A DNA stretch of 64,000 nt, from the NCBI RefSeq assembly GCF_000026945.1, contig NC_012864.1, positions 1,116,001 through 1,180,000 of the forward strand, in the 5' to 3' direction. The notes under the pieces are model-generated. The model ran no database searches and was not told the DNA's origin. It saw nothing but the letters and a program-made list of their open reading frames with translations. A program made the position numbers and the translations under genes. Origin of the DNA: Candida dubliniensis CD36 (taxonomy: Eukaryota; Ascomycota; Pichiomycetes; Serinales; Debaryomycetaceae). Positions 30,062 through 40,821 of the stretch are shown piece after piece. The number at the start of each line of letters is the position of its first letter. Positions within the stretch are counted from its first letter, which is position 1.

Positions 30062-32314
30062 CTATATAAAATCATTCATTACCCCATTATTAGATAGTTT
30101 CAAGTCTTTATTCAATTCTTCCTCTGATTTCGTATTCCCATTATTTGTATTAGTAGGTGCCATTAGAGCTGCAGGGAGTGGAATCTCTCCGATGATTGGT
30201 AAAGTTGGAGGGTTTAAGCTGTATTTTGTAATCTGATCTCTAAATCCTCCAACCATATCGGCAACCTCTCCTAATAGCCCTGTAACACCCACAGCAAACA
30301 TTGAGTCGCCATTATGCTCAGAATTAATCCACTCGTGAGGATAATCTTCGAGTCTTTGTTCTTCAGTTACATTCTCATCAATCTCTTTATTCTGTCTGCT
30401 AATTAAATCTCTTGATATGATTCTTGTCAACCCATTTTCTTCATCTAACGAATCAGTACTCACCAGATCCATGATGGAACTGTCAATCAGTTTCAAATCA
30501 ACAGTTCTGTTAGGGCCAAAATGGTTTTCCACCAAATGTTGAATAACTGGCCATCCATAAGCATTAGCAAATCTCCTACGTACTATAATATTATTATGGG
30601 CATCTGGTTTCATCTTAACAACTACTTTTCTCCATCCCATGTTTTTATGATATTCTCGAGCAATTTCTTCTTCAAGCCATTCAAATGAATCTAATTCAAC
30701 ATCAAGATCCCTCTCTGGCAAGTCTTTCTCATAATACACTTTGTCGTGAATTACAATATTTTCTCTGGTCGAAGGATCCACAATATACTTCATCGAAGGA
30801 AGTGGTGGCAAAATTAAAGAAGCTGCAGAATCAAGAAAGGTCGAGTTGGGAATAGACTTTCCATCTGATTTATTGGTCTCCACCACTTTATCATCTTGAG
30901 TTTGAAATCGTCTATATTCTTCGCTAGCTTGCTTTTGAGGCATTAAATAACTCAAAAAAGTTTGCACTGCCAGAAATTTATTTGCCAGTTCCACTGATTC
31001 GGGGATTTTCCCTGTTTCGTCACTCTGAGCTAATTCTTCTGAGTTGATAATTTCCGCCAAGCCTTTATAATCCAAAAACAATAATGAAGAAGTTCGCAAG
31101 GGAACAATACCGTCATTAATTGCATTAGCATACACGGTTCTTCGTACAAACTTCTTAAGAACCTCGTGGGTGGGTCCAGCTGGTAACAACAACAATAATG
31201 GTTTGGCGCCATTTTCCAAATATTTTAATCCTAGTTCTTGTCCAGTATTACCAACAAATCCTGCCAGTAACACCCATTTCACCACCAGAGGGTTTTCATT
31301 GACAACACCTAATAATGGTGACGCCAATGTAATAAAATTGATGGGCTTAATTGCTTCAAAAAACCAAGGGAAATTTACTTGCAAATAAGCAATAGCAAAT
31401 GTTTGTACACATCCACCCAATGAATGCCCAACAAAGGATATTTTCTTTACTTTACCATTATTGAACAGTTCATTTTCAGTTACTAAATCAATAATAAATT
31501 CTGCCACTCTGCTACCCAAATACTTGATGCCTCGTTCTGTCTTGCCAATATTTCCAAAATAGCCTTTCACGACAATCTCTTCATTATCATTTCTCAACTC
31601 TGCTATTCGATCAATCTGTTCCTTCAAGTACAACATATCTGAACTTGCATTCGAATGTAGTCCATGTGTTAATATTACTAAATGTTTGGGCTTATCGGGG
31701 TTTAACACGGGCAAGTTCCAAAGATCCAAAGTATCCCAGTTATATACATGCAATAATTCATTAAAACACCCAATTTTATCTGACATTGGTACTGATTTCT
31801 CTGGGAAAGATGCTTCATGTAAGATTTGTTTGGATGTCCCAATCATAATTTCAAAATCAATCGATATGGTAGTGTTGAATATTATTTGTGGCACAACGTC
31901 TACTATCCATGAATAATCTTTCTTCAAAGTATGACACGATAATTGAATATAGAAAGATTGCCCTGCAAGTAATTGGGGTTCGAAAACTGGTTGGTCAGCA
32001 GTCACAAAATACTTAACGTTTGGGTCATAATCCAGCAGTCGACAATCAACATATAATATGTAGGGTCCAGCTAAATATATTGCTCTTTTCGATACTGGCT
32101 CGGTATTTCGAATTTTCACCCATAAAGTAGGTGGAATAATAACTTCATCTCCTTCTGCATGTGGAGTGAAATGGATTCTAAATCGTTCAATATCTCCAGC
32201 TTTGACCGATTTCACTTGACGAAATAAAATCTTATGTTCAATATTATCCAACTGTTCCTTTGTCATAGCTAATGGAATCTTGGAAATTTCAGTTTCCAGT
32301 GAACTTTCCAGCAT
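30062..32314 (-). CDS. ROG1: Rog1-type acylglycerol lipase (DUF676)
   Basis: A 750-residue serine hydrolase of the Rog1/YDL109C family. S. cerevisiae Rog1 is a monoacylglycerol lipase. An N-terminal beta-rich domain (1-180) precedes the alpha/beta-hydrolase core, which starts HLVILTHGLHSN near 211 and has the nucleophile motif GHSLGG at 296-301 (Ser298). A hydrophobic segment lies near 350-375 (ASPLLGVVNENPLVVKW and beyond), and a later NDGIVPL (near 406) probably carries the acid. The ATG at 32314 is clear. It is divergent from the snapin-like gene at 32677. Confidence 0.85.
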   Translation of the reverse strand: MLESSLETEISKIPLAMTKEQLDNIEHKILFRQVKSVKAGDIERFRIHFTPHAEGDEVIIPPTLWVKIRNTEPVSKRAIYLAGPYILYVDCRLLDYDPNVKYFVTADQPVFEPQLLAGQSFYIQLSCHTLKKDYSWIVDVVPQIIFNTTISIDFEIMIGTSKQILHEASFPEKSVPMSDKIGCFNELLHVYNWDTLDLWNLPVLNPDKPKHLVILTHGLHSNASSDMLYLKEQIDRIAELRNDNEEIVVKGYFGNIGKTERGIKYLGSRVAEFIIDLVTENELFNNGKVKKISFVGHSLGGCVQTFAIAYLQVNFPWFFEAIKPINFITLASPLLGVVNENPLVVKWVLLAGFVGNTGQELGLKYLENGAKPLLLLLPAGPTHEVLKKFVRRTVYANAINDGIVPLRTSSLLFLDYKGLAEIINSEELAQSDETGKIPESVELANKFLAVQTFLSYLMPQKQASEEYRRFQTQDDKVVETNKSDGKSIPNSTFLDSAASLILPPLPSMKYIVDPSTRENIVIHDKVYYEKDLPERDLDVELDSFEWLEEEIAREYHKNMGWRKVVVKMKPDAHNNIIVRRRFANAYGWPVIQHLVENHFGPNRTVDLKLIDSSIMDLVSTDSLDEENGLTRIISRDLISRQNKEIDENVTEEQRLEDYPHEWINSEHNGDSMFAVGVTGLLGEVADMVGGFRDQITKYSLNPPTLPIIGEIPLPAALMAPTNTNNGNTKSEEELNKDLKLSNNGVMNDFI

Positions 32315-32676
32315 TCTTTCCAGTTGTATTTAAGTACTTTAAAAAAAAAAAAAATGCAATTGACGAAGACAGATTAGTATCTATAACTTGCTGGTTTATC
32401 TGCAGTTAATTAAATAATGGGGAATTCCACAATGGTAAAATATTTTGCAAAAATAGTGTGATTTGCAGTTTGAAAGTTGAATGTCTTTGGTAAAATACAG
32501 TTGAATATCAACTCCGTTATCGTAATGAAAGGTATTCAGTTATAGTTTAGTTTAGCATGTGAATTTTTTTTTTTTTTTCTGTTTTCTATAATCCAGCTTT
32601 AAACGAGCAACGATACCAAAAAAAAAAGGGTTACACGTACGCGTTACTTATCATCTTCAGCTTCTACATCAATACC
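32315..32676. promoter_or_regulatory. Divergent ROG1/SNN1 promoter
   Basis: 362 bp with A and T runs near 32341-32354 and 32565-32578. ACGCGT, the MCB core, lies at 32639-32644, only 33 bp before the downstream ATG. No gene seen. Confidence 0.4.
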
Positions 32677-32991
32677 ATGAGCGGCAATCTTCACAGTGAT
32701 CTTCACCAGATAGAATTAACTGCACATGCCTTACTAAGTGGGTCATTAGATAATCTCAATGAGAATTTTGAACTGTTGAATCAATCCCAACTAATTTTAT
32801 TAACAAGATTGAAAATTATAGAAGAGAGATTAAACAATTTTAAATCTATAATAAATGATAATATTATCAATGAAAAGGAATTGGAAGAACAATTTAACAA
32901 GGTTAAACAACTACGGAAACGATTGGAGAGGTGTTTAAAAGTGACTGAAAGTATTGAGATGAGAGTTGACAAGTTGGAGAATCAACCATGA
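32677..32991 (+). CDS. SNN1: Probable Snn1/snapin-like BLOC-1 subunit
   Basis: A 104-residue helical protein. The pattern HQIELTAHALLSGSLDNL followed by LLNQSQLILLTRLKIIEERL resembles the fungal snapin-like Snn1 subunit of the endosomal BLOC-1 complex, as I recall that family. A second coiled coil (about 65-100) ends in MRVDKLENQP. The length is right for the family. The ATG at 32677 is the only reasonable start. The assignment rests on pattern memory alone; other small coiled-coil subunits are possible. Confidence 0.6.
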   Translation: MSGNLHSDLHQIELTAHALLSGSLDNLNENFELLNQSQLILLTRLKIIEERLNNFKSIINDNIINEKELEEQFNKVKQLRKRLERCLKVTESIEMRVDKLENQP

Positions 32992-33077
32992 TAATGAGAA
33001 ATCACTTCCCTGTTTCTTTATATGTGTATATATATTTTTTGTTTGTTTATAAAGGAGAGAGGTGGCTCTTGATGTAC

Positions 33078-34103
33078 TTAAAAGAAATTGATAAATCTAT
33101 ACGGGAATCCAAGACCTTTAACACCAAAAATGGATAAAAGCAAACTGAATAGAACAAAGATCAACGAACTAACAGTTGCAACAAGGATCAAATTAGCTGA
33201 TTGGTTTTTAACTTCCGGTGCACGCTTGACTAAAACAATTACCAAAATACTCAAAAACCCATACAAAAACGACATTATTTGCGTTTCCACTCCAAATTGT
33301 GCTTGTTGTCCTGGGGCAAAGTATTCTGTTCTGCCGTCACGATGTTCCATAACATATGGAGTTCCCCTGATTTGATTAAACATGTATCCAGTAGTAAATA
33401 ATATTACACTAATTATTGAACCGGCGCACCAAATAACTCTTGAAGTAATTACTTGAATAACCTGTTTTGAGAAAACCCTTAACAATAACACTGTTATAAA
33501 TGTTCCAATGGCATTGATTGCAATTTTAGTCTTATTAACAGGGATGTACAAGTTGAATCTGTGGTCAGTTACTTCAATTAACCAATTTTTCAACAATTCT
33601 TTGTGATCACCTTGGAAAAACTGATATTCCACTTTCTCTTTCAAGTAATTATTTGGTCCTAAATGTTTTGTAGGTGGAAAATAAAACATTTTAGGAATAT
33701 TCTGTAACTGCAATATTGAAAACAACTTTCTAGAATCTTTAAATTCAGATTTGAAGAAATAAATGTTTTTGGGTTGTTTCTTCCCGTCTTTTTCTTCTTG
33801 TTCAGTCAATTCAACTTCAGCTACACCATTTGGATGATCTTGAAACCAAGAATTGGCAACAACGGAATATTCAGGGGCCAATTCACGACATAAAACACAA
33901 TTAAGATTAGGGGCCTCTGATGTTAATAATGCAATCAAATGATAATCTCTCTGACCATTCAATATGTTTTCAAAATTTTCATCATTTAATTCTAATACCT
34001 TATTCCTTCTATTTTTAACAATTTTCAACAATTCATTATTTGTGAGACCACCAAGTACCAATGACCACAATGTGACCATAAAAAGTATGACTGAGATTTT
34101 CAT
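33078..34103 (-). CDS. OST3: Oligosaccharyltransferase subunit Ost3/Ost6
   Basis: A 341-residue ER membrane protein, the thioredoxin-fold subunit of oligosaccharyltransferase that assists N-glycosylation. The frame reaches a TTG at 34130, but the ATG at 34103 begins a proper signal peptide (MKISVILFMVTLWSLVLGG). The luminal thioredoxin-like domain carries the redox motif CVLC at residues 69-72. Four hydrophobic segments fill the C-terminal half, as in Ost3/Ost6. No second copy is present here. Confidence 0.9.
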   Translation of the reverse strand: MKISVILFMVTLWSLVLGGLTNNELLKIVKNRRNKVLELNDENFENILNGQRDYHLIALLTSEAPNLNCVLCRELAPEYSVVANSWFQDHPNGVAEVELTEQEEKDGKKQPKNIYFFKSEFKDSRKLFSILQLQNIPKMFYFPPTKHLGPNNYLKEKVEYQFFQGDHKELLKNWLIEVTDHRFNLYIPVNKTKIAINAIGTFITVLLLRVFSKQVIQVITSRVIWCAGSIISVILFTTGYMFNQIRGTPYVMEHRDGRTEYFAPGQQAQFGVETQIMSFLYGFLSILVIVLVKRAPEVKNQSANLILVATVSSLIFVLFSLLLSIFGVKGLGFPYRFINFF

Positions 34104-34289
34104 TGTAGCTGTCGTAGGAAAAAACTGCAAGTGTTGGTCAAAGTAAGAGGCACAGTGAACAAATAATTCACCAACCTGTCATTAAGCCGAACGGGTCGAG
34201 AGAACGCGGAAAATCGAAAAAAAACAAATTGGACAAAAGGACACACCCAAAACATAGATTTTTGTAATTCTACACGACTATACATTACA

Positions 34290-36434
34290 CTATTTTAATA
34301 TTACTTTATTATTGCAGCCAATCTCAACTATACATCTTCCGAATCCAATTTCAAATCTTTCAATTAGTAAAATGTATTCTTGAGGCTGTGGTAAAACTTC
34401 ATGTAAAAATACACCATACAAGGAATCATTGAACTGTTCATTGATTTGGATTGGCTGTTTAGTTTGAGAGTTGAATAACGAAGCTCTCATGGCAGGTCGA
34501 TAACTTGTTTGTAATTCAAAATCTGACTCCCCGTTGAAATACCCAATCTTTATTTTTACTACTGAATTATAACCTGTAGTTTCAAAGTTTAATTTAAACC
34601 TGTTAGTGTTATCCCAATTGAATAACTTTGTGATATTATACAACCCCAAGTATGGTGGTACTTTTGAGATTGTAATTGGTTCGCTGGAATTGAGCACCAA
34701 TTGAAAGTCCCCTAAGCCCCTATTGTATTCTGAAACGACTAATTTATAATGACCTGGTGTCAAGCTATATGACAGTGACTGATAGAAGGCGTTATAATTT
34801 TGATAATTTATCAACTTTGTCTTGTCAAAATTCTGTATTCGTTCTCCTAAACTATCACTAGTAGTGTGGAATAAATGGAAATTAATTTGACCTTGACCGT
34901 ACATGCCTATAATTAGATCAGTTGTTTGTTTAACGATAACATCGTATTGTGGGTTATTTATGTACGTGGACATGGCCCAGTTCCCTCCATTTGTATCTGA
35001 ACTCCATTCGTCATTCAAAGTTTCAGTATACTCGTGCTTGTACTTCAGTTTGCTGAAAATGGCGTTAAATGAACTTAATGTAAATCTGCAAGGTTTATTT
35101 GAAGAGACCACGATAGTGAAGATTCCAGGTTTCAATTTAATCAATTGCAAACGATTATTTGTTTCCACCGATAAGTGCTTTTTGTATTGCAGGGGTGTGA
35201 TGACCTTGTTTTGAGTCTCAAAAACATTCATATCCATCCAATGCAGCTGCAGAGTCTCGGGTAAGTGTCTTTCAAGTAAAACCCATGTTTCTTCTATACA
35301 TTTTATTGTAAATTGGGGTTGATTGTATGTATTTGGTTTTGCTTGGTATAAAAAGTTATGTTGGAACGGCTTATGGTTTGGTTTCCAGTTGACATAGAGG
35401 TACTTGAAATAATTAAAATCTTTGATTTCAACAACTCTGTCTGTAGGGTCGAGCCAAGGATTCTTAACTGTAATAACACCATCCTTTATATTGTCTATAA
35501 CATAATCGTGCCCACTAACCAAATTCAATTGTGAGCTTAATTGTTTACTCAAAGTTCCGGTCCCGATACCCATGGTAACCTTATTTTGTTTCCTCAAACG
35601 CCACAAGTAGTCTATATTGCTCGGCAATTGGCCATTGCTCAACTTTATTATCTGAGGTAACCATCCAGATAAAACATAGGCATCATTTGCCATATTCGAC
35701 CCTGCAAAGTTGTAACCATTCCCCATTACTGTCAAGTATGCTTTCTCTATTAGTGCTGGCCAGTATAGTTCCGTATCACTGTATGACTTTATAATTAAAT
35801 TGCGCAGATTCGGCATTACCGGGAAATTACTGTCAACAGTTACATTTCTCAATACACCATTGAACCGTAATGAAACTTTATATTTTTGGGATGACGTTTG
35901 TGGTGTGATGGTGTCAATTATTGGAATGTTGGCATCTACTATGGCTAAGAATGATGAGACAAATGAACAATTAGGCAATATGTCTTGATACAAGTTCTTC
36001 AAGTGGGTGATCTCATTGTTCCAATTCAGGATTTCAATATACTTAAATTTCGCTAGCTTATTCGGTAGTTTCTCAAAAGCTGTATTATTACTATCTTGGA
36101 TTATGGATTCTGTGTCAATAAACAATTCACTGTGGGAAGTGACAGTCTCATTAAACCAGATAACTGGCGGAAAAAACGTTTCTGGTGTTAATTTTGAGGA
36201 AATCCACTCAAGCTTATCAGATACTGTTATTGGTTTATCCAACGATTCGTAGTGGTTTAACGTGTATTGTGATAGAACTTTGATCTGAGGTGATGAAGTC
36301 GTTTTGGCTATTGAATTTAAGATCTTGATCGATTCAAGACATTCCTTTTTCGATAGTTTGGTGTTATCAATACACAAGTACAAATAACTTCTTTCAAGAT
36401 GATATAGAAACTGTTCTAGACATGGTAATGGCAT
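34290..36434 (-). CDS. RIM13: Calpain-like protease Rim13 (PalB)
   Basis: A 714-residue cysteine protease of the alkaline-pH Rim101 pathway. It cleaves and activates Rim101 on ESCRT-decorated membranes. The N-terminal MIT-like helical region (1-60) is followed by the calpain core, with probable catalytic Cys156 (ILPNCSFVSS), His309 (VSGHDYVI) and Asn325 (TVKNPW). C2-like/PalB beta domains follow to the end. All three catalytic positions are present. The ATG at 36434 is 131 bp from the divergent GPI10 ATG. Confidence 0.9.
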   Translation of the reverse strand: MPLPCLEQFLYHLERSYLYLCIDNTKLSKKECLESIKILNSIAKTTSSPQIKVLSQYTLNHYESLDKPITVSDKLEWISSKLTPETFFPPVIWFNETVTSHSELFIDTESIIQDSNNTAFEKLPNKLAKFKYIEILNWNNEITHLKNLYQDILPNCSFVSSFLAIVDANIPIIDTITPQTSSQKYKVSLRFNGVLRNVTVDSNFPVMPNLRNLIIKSYSDTELYWPALIEKAYLTVMGNGYNFAGSNMANDAYVLSGWLPQIIKLSNGQLPSNIDYLWRLRKQNKVTMGIGTGTLSKQLSSQLNLVSGHDYVIDNIKDGVITVKNPWLDPTDRVVEIKDFNYFKYLYVNWKPNHKPFQHNFLYQAKPNTYNQPQFTIKCIEETWVLLERHLPETLQLHWMDMNVFETQNKVITPLQYKKHLSVETNNRLQLIKLKPGIFTIVVSSNKPCRFTLSSFNAIFSKLKYKHEYTETLNDEWSSDTNGGNWAMSTYINNPQYDVIVKQTTDLIIGMYGQGQINFHLFHTTSDSLGERIQNFDKTKLINYQNYNAFYQSLSYSLTPGHYKLVVSEYNRGLGDFQLVLNSSEPITISKVPPYLGLYNITKLFNWDNTNRFKLNFETTGYNSVVKIKIGYFNGESDFELQTSYRPAMRASLFNSQTKQPIQINEQFNDSLYGVFLHEVLPQPQEYILLIERFEIGFGRCIVEIGCNNKVILK

Positions 36435-36565
36435 GTTAATTGAAGTTGATAACTTTATGTGGAGCCACTAGTTTATCGAAACGAGCGTAATATTTTTTTT
36501 TTTTTTTTTTTAGGAGTTTGAGAATTCTGTCGAGTATCAAGTTCTGGTTTTTAGTTGCATCCCCA

Positions 36566-38017
36566 ATGACAAAATCAACTCTCCTATCGTCTTATAAACT
36601 ATTTGCTTTTATTTGTATATTCCGACTACTTAACTCCTTTGCCATTGAGACATTTTTCCAAGCCGATGAGTTTTTCCAAGCTTTGGAACCAGCACATCAT
36701 TTTGTTTATGGATACGGTTATTTGACCTGGGAATGGAAACAGCAGCTAAGATCAGCTATACATCCTTTGATCTATGCCTTGGGTTATAAATTGGTAGGTG
36801 ATAACACAACACTAGTGCGTATATGTCCTAAAATAATAAATGCATTGATTGCCACCATAGGAGAGTATAATTTATACAAGTTCATTATTGTCTATGATAG
36901 TGAGAAATTGGCTTGGATCACTCTAATGTTGTCGTTGTTCAATCCTTTTAATTGGTACGTTATTACAAGGTCATTTTCAAACAATTTAGAGATGGTTTTG
37001 ACTGTATTGGCATTACGGTTCTGGCCATGGAACAAGAAAATCAATGGACGTTGGTATATCAGTCTAGGTTTTGGATTTGTTAGTTGTATTATACGTCCAA
37101 CAAATATTTTAATTTGGATTCCCTTGGGTATTTGGCTTTTAATTAATGTTAGGATAAATTTCAAGTGGGTTGTCACATCATTAATGGAAGTGGTGTTAAT
37201 ACTATTGACAAATACTGCACTTGATTACTACTTTTATCATCAAATGACTTTCCCGTTGTATAATTTTCTAGAGTTTAATGTTTTCAAGAACTTGTCTATT
37301 TTCTATGGAACTGCACCATGGCATTTCTATCTTTTTCAAGCGATTCCCTTGATGTTGATGCTATACTTGCCACTTATGATCTACGGTTTAAAGAAAAACA
37401 TACTTTTGTTTACTGGATTATTCTACGTTATTGGCTTCTCGTTAATACAGCATAAGGAGTTTCGATTTATTTATCCCATTCATCCTATTTTGCTTTATTT
37501 TACTGCCAGAGGGTATGTCCGATTAAGACCCAAATTTGTCTTACTTGGGATTCTTCTTAATGTTTGCATTGGACTATTCTTCACTAATGTTCACGAAAGA
37601 GGGGTGATTGACTTAACCAGATACTTGGCTGCGCAGTCAACACCATCAGTCGGATTTATTACACCGTGTCATTCAACACCTTGGCAAAGCTACTTTCATA
37701 GTCCTAATTTGGATATCAATTCGTGGTTTTTAACTTGTGAACCTCCATTACACTTGAATAAGCCAAGTTTGGAAGAAATAAAGCGCTACAGAGATCAATC
37801 AGACCAATTTTATGATGCTCCAAAACTGTTTTTGCAAATGCATTTGGGTAAAGATTTGCCAATGACGGAACAATTGGTTATATTTGAACCATTGGAACAA
37901 CTAATAAAGGACGAGTTGGGGAACGGGTATCATGAATGCAAAAGGTTTTACAATAGCTTTTTCCATTGGGATAATAGAAGAAATGGCGATATTATAGTTT
38001 ATTGTAGAAATGAATAA
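36566..38017 (+). CDS. GPI10: GPI mannosyltransferase 3 (Gpi10, PIG-B)
   Basis: A 483-residue multi-pass ER enzyme that adds the third mannose to the GPI anchor precursor. The first luminal loop has the GT-C catalytic acidic pair Asp34-Glu35 in FFQADEFFQALEPAH and the family motif YGYLTWEW, then AIHPLIYALGY. About ten hydrophobic segments follow, and the conserved HKEFRFIYPIHP lies near 310-325. The frame runs back to a TTG at 36518 just after a T run; the ATG at 36566 places the first membrane segment as in homologues. Confidence 0.9.
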   Translation: MTKSTLLSSYKLFAFICIFRLLNSFAIETFFQADEFFQALEPAHHFVYGYGYLTWEWKQQLRSAIHPLIYALGYKLVGDNTTLVRICPKIINALIATIGEYNLYKFIIVYDSEKLAWITLMLSLFNPFNWYVITRSFSNNLEMVLTVLALRFWPWNKKINGRWYISLGFGFVSCIIRPTNILIWIPLGIWLLINVRINFKWVVTSLMEVVLILLTNTALDYYFYHQMTFPLYNFLEFNVFKNLSIFYGTAPWHFYLFQAIPLMLMLYLPLMIYGLKKNILLFTGLFYVIGFSLIQHKEFRFIYPIHPILLYFTARGYVRLRPKFVLLGILLNVCIGLFFTNVHERGVIDLTRYLAAQSTPSVGFITPCHSTPWQSYFHSPNLDINSWFLTCEPPLHLNKPSLEEIKRYRDQSDQFYDAPKLFLQMHLGKDLPMTEQLVIFEPLEQLIKDELGNGYHECKRFYNSFFHWDNRRNGDIIVYCRNE

Positions 38018-39429
38018 ATGTTTGAGAGTGTGAGGCTGACAGAAATAATTGCAAATATTATTCTTTTCGTAAATATTTTGTTGGGATACCAGACCAATTT
38101 TTTTTTTTTTTTTGCATCCTTATTATCAAAACTGTTAACTCAATCTACAACTTGCAACAACAGAATTGAATTAAAAAGCTTACCTGATAAACAACTCCCT
38201 TTCAGATATACAGTTGTAAAAGTTTGACAGGGATTTGTTCTTTTCCTTATTTCAAATAATCGAAACAAAGGTAATAGAGCTCCTACAAATGTGGAGAAAA
38301 GAAAAAATCGTAAAAAACAACATGGAGGCACATTAAAACTGTCCAACCAATTCAATGCTATAATAACAGATCGTCTACCATAAGTTCTGCTTACTTGAAA
38401 CATTAACTGAAGAGCCTAACAAGTGAATAAAAGCATTCATACAATACAACATTGGTCACAGTTTTTCCCCCACCCCTATTGTTGTTGAACTAAATACTTG
38501 TTCATCAGCTGATTTTAGAATTATAGTATTTTTTTTTTTTTCCTATTGTTAATTTTTCTTTGTCGTCTCCGAATTATTCCGAGAACTGGTAGCGGATAAA
38601 TCTTAGGTTTTCTTGAAGCTTCTCTTCAATGCAAGATGTTACCTGCAACGGATGATTTAGAATCAATTCTCATAAAGATCAAGTCCTCGGAAAATTCATT
38701 GAATAAGGAAAAACCAAAAACCAAAACTCTGTTGACGAGTTCTAGACAATAGTCCGAAAAAAAAAAAAGTAAACAATAATTATCAAGGATCCAACGGTTG
38801 AGATGAGACCGTCAAAAACCCGAAACTCTATTCTTTCTGATTATTTGCCTCAACTATCTCATCGTACGATTATATAAACAATTATCTCTTACAATATTCA
38901 TTTGAGACTCAATGCAAAGCCAACGAGAGAGGGGATTGGCATTGTTGGGTAATAGAGTAATGTGTAATCTTCTTGTCAAAAACGAAAAATCCACAAGAAC
39001 AGCAGGAAAAAATTGACTAATCAATAATGCTTGTAGTATTTGTATTTAAAAAAACATAATTGTCCATAAAATTGATTATCATGAGTTGCAAATTTGTTGA
39101 GATCACCTGGTAATAGATTCATTAGCTTTATCACCACATCATTTTTCGTACAAGAATTATTTATAAACAAACAAGCCACCACACCACCAGAAGTTTGCAC
39201 GCGTTTTTCAATTGAAACTAAGTCCAAACTAAAAACAGAATAAAAAAATCATCTTCCGTCGCCAATTAAATCCTTTTTTGTTCGATACGGCAGTGCCTTA
39301 AACAGTTTACTTGTGCCAATTTTTACCTACAGAGTTTCCATCTCCTGCTTCCTCCCTCACCCCCTTTTTGTAATTGCTCAAGTCGCACAAATCTTTTTAA
39401 TCTTTTTTTTTTTTTTTCCGGGTTCCGTC
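38018..39429. promoter_or_regulatory. ADH1 upstream region
   Basis: 1412 bp. T runs lie at 38099-38114, about 38529-38540 and about 39404-39418. TATA-like sequences occur at 38871-38877 and 39158-39164. ACGCGT lies at 39199-39204. A reverse-strand frame at 38140-38403 was considered and not accepted as a gene. Confidence 0.5.
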
Positions 39430-40722
39430 ATGCAAGCAAGCTTATTCAGAATTTTCAAAGGTGCGAGTCTCACCACCACCACTGCAGTTGCTGCATCTGC
39501 AACAGCAGGTGCCACCACGGCAAAGACCATTGTTGGATCCACTGTGCTCCGAAAACTGTATAAAAGGACTTACTCATCCCTGGTCTTGGCTAGTGGCAAA
39601 TTATTTTCTTCTTCTGTTCATCAGTATAACAACAATAAACGTTATTGTCATACAAATACAAAAACAATTATGTCTGAACAAATCCCAAAAACTCAAAAGG
39701 CCGTTGTCTTTGACACCAATGGTGGTAAATTAGTCTACAAGGATTACCCAGTTCCAACTCCAAAGGCCAATGAATTATTGATTCACGTCAAATACTCCGG
39801 TGTCTGTCACACTGATTTACACGCTTGGAAAGGTGATTGGCCATTGGCTACCAAATTGCCATTGGTTGGTGGTCACGAAGGTGCCGGTGTTGTTGTTGGT
39901 ATGGGTGAAAACGTCAAAGGATGGAAAATCGGTGACTTTGCCGGTATTAAATGGTTGAACGGTTCTTGTATGAGCTGTGAATTCTGTCAACAAGGTGCTG
40001 AACCAAACTGTGGTGAAGCTGACTTGTCTGGTTACACTCACGATGGTTCCTTCCAACAATACGCCACTGCTGATGCCGTCCAAGCCGCTAAAATTCCAGC
40101 TGGTACTGATTTAGCCAACGTAGCACCAATCTTATGTGCTGGTGTCACTGTTTACAAAGCTTTAAAGACTGCTGACTTAGAAGCTGGTCAATGGGTTGCT
40201 ATCTCTGGTGCTGGTGGTGGTTTAGGTTCTTTAGCCGTCCAATACGCCAAGGCCATGGGTTTAAGAGTTGTTGCTATTGATGGTGGTGAAGAAAAAGGTG
40301 AATTTGTCAAATCATTAGGTGCTGAAGCTTACATTGATTTCACCAAAGAAAAAGATATTGTTGAAGCTGTTAAGAAGGCTACTCACGGTGGTCCACACGG
40401 TGCTATCAATGTCTCCGTTTCTGAAAAAGCTATTGACCAATCTGTTGAATACGTTAGACCATTAGGTAAAGTTGTTTTGGTTGGTTTGCCAGCTCACGCT
40501 AAGGTTTCTGCTCCAGTTTTCGATGCTGTTGTCAAATCTATTGAAATCAAAGGTTCTTACGTCGGTAACAGAAAAGACACTGCTGAAGCCGTTGACTTCT
40601 TCTCAAGAGGTTTAATTAAATGTCCAATCAAGATTGTTGGTTTATCTGACTTACCAGAAGTCTTCAGATTAATGGAAGAAGGTAAGATCTTGGGTAGATA
40701 CGTTTTGGACACTAACAAATAA
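39430..40722 (+). CDS. ADH1: Alcohol dehydrogenase 1
   Basis: Zinc-dependent medium-chain alcohol dehydrogenase, the main fermentative enzyme interconverting ethanol and acetaldehyde. The core starts at the second ATG, 39670 ([10 protein letters not shown]), and is 350 residues, the canonical size. It has the catalytic-zinc motif [22 protein letters not shown], the four structural-zinc cysteines in [15 protein letters not shown], and the NAD-binding [10 protein letters not shown]. Codon use is strongly biased, as for an abundant protein. An in-frame ATG at 39430 adds 80 residues rich in Ser/Thr/Arg/Lys without any acidic residue, a possible mitochondrial presequence. Annotated here from the first ATG; the short form is certain, the long form is inferred. 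Confidence 0.95.
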   Translation: MQASLFRIFKGASLTTTTAVAASATAGATTAKTIVGSTVLRKLYKRTYSSLVLASGKLFSSSVHQYNNNKRYCHTNTKTIMSEQIPKTQKAVVFDTNGGKLVYKDYPVPTPKANELLIHVKYSGVCHTDLHAWKGDWPLATKLPLVGGHEGAGVVVGMGENVKGWKIGDFAGIKWLNGSCMSCEFCQQGAEPNCGEADLSGYTHDGSFQQYATADAVQAAKIPAGTDLANVAPILCAGVTVYKALKTADLEAGQWVAISGAGGGLGSLAVQYAKAMGLRVVAIDGGEEKGEFVKSLGAEAYIDFTKEKDIVEAVKKATHGGPHGAINVSVSEKAIDQSVEYVRPLGKVVLVGLPAHAKVSAPVFDAVVKSIEIKGSYVGNRKDTAEAVDFFSRGLIKCPIKIVGLSDLPEVFRLMEEGKILGRYVLDTNK

Positions 40723-40821
40723 GCTAGTAGCTAGTGTATATGATTTAATATTATGATCAAGTGTTTCTATTGATACAAATGTTTACGTAAATGTGGTGCT
40801 ATACATAATTGACTCTAGAAC

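Noticed and set aside
36491..36520. T run ending in TAG before the GPI10 frame, like a 3' splice site
   Set aside because: No TACTAAC or 5' splice site is found in the 131-bp spacer, and GPI10 has a good unspliced ATG at 36566.
38140..38403. 87-codon ATG frame on the minus strand between GPI10 and ADH1
   Set aside because: It overlaps the likely 3' end region of GPI10, shows no family features, and its hydrophobicity follows from the A/T-rich tracts.
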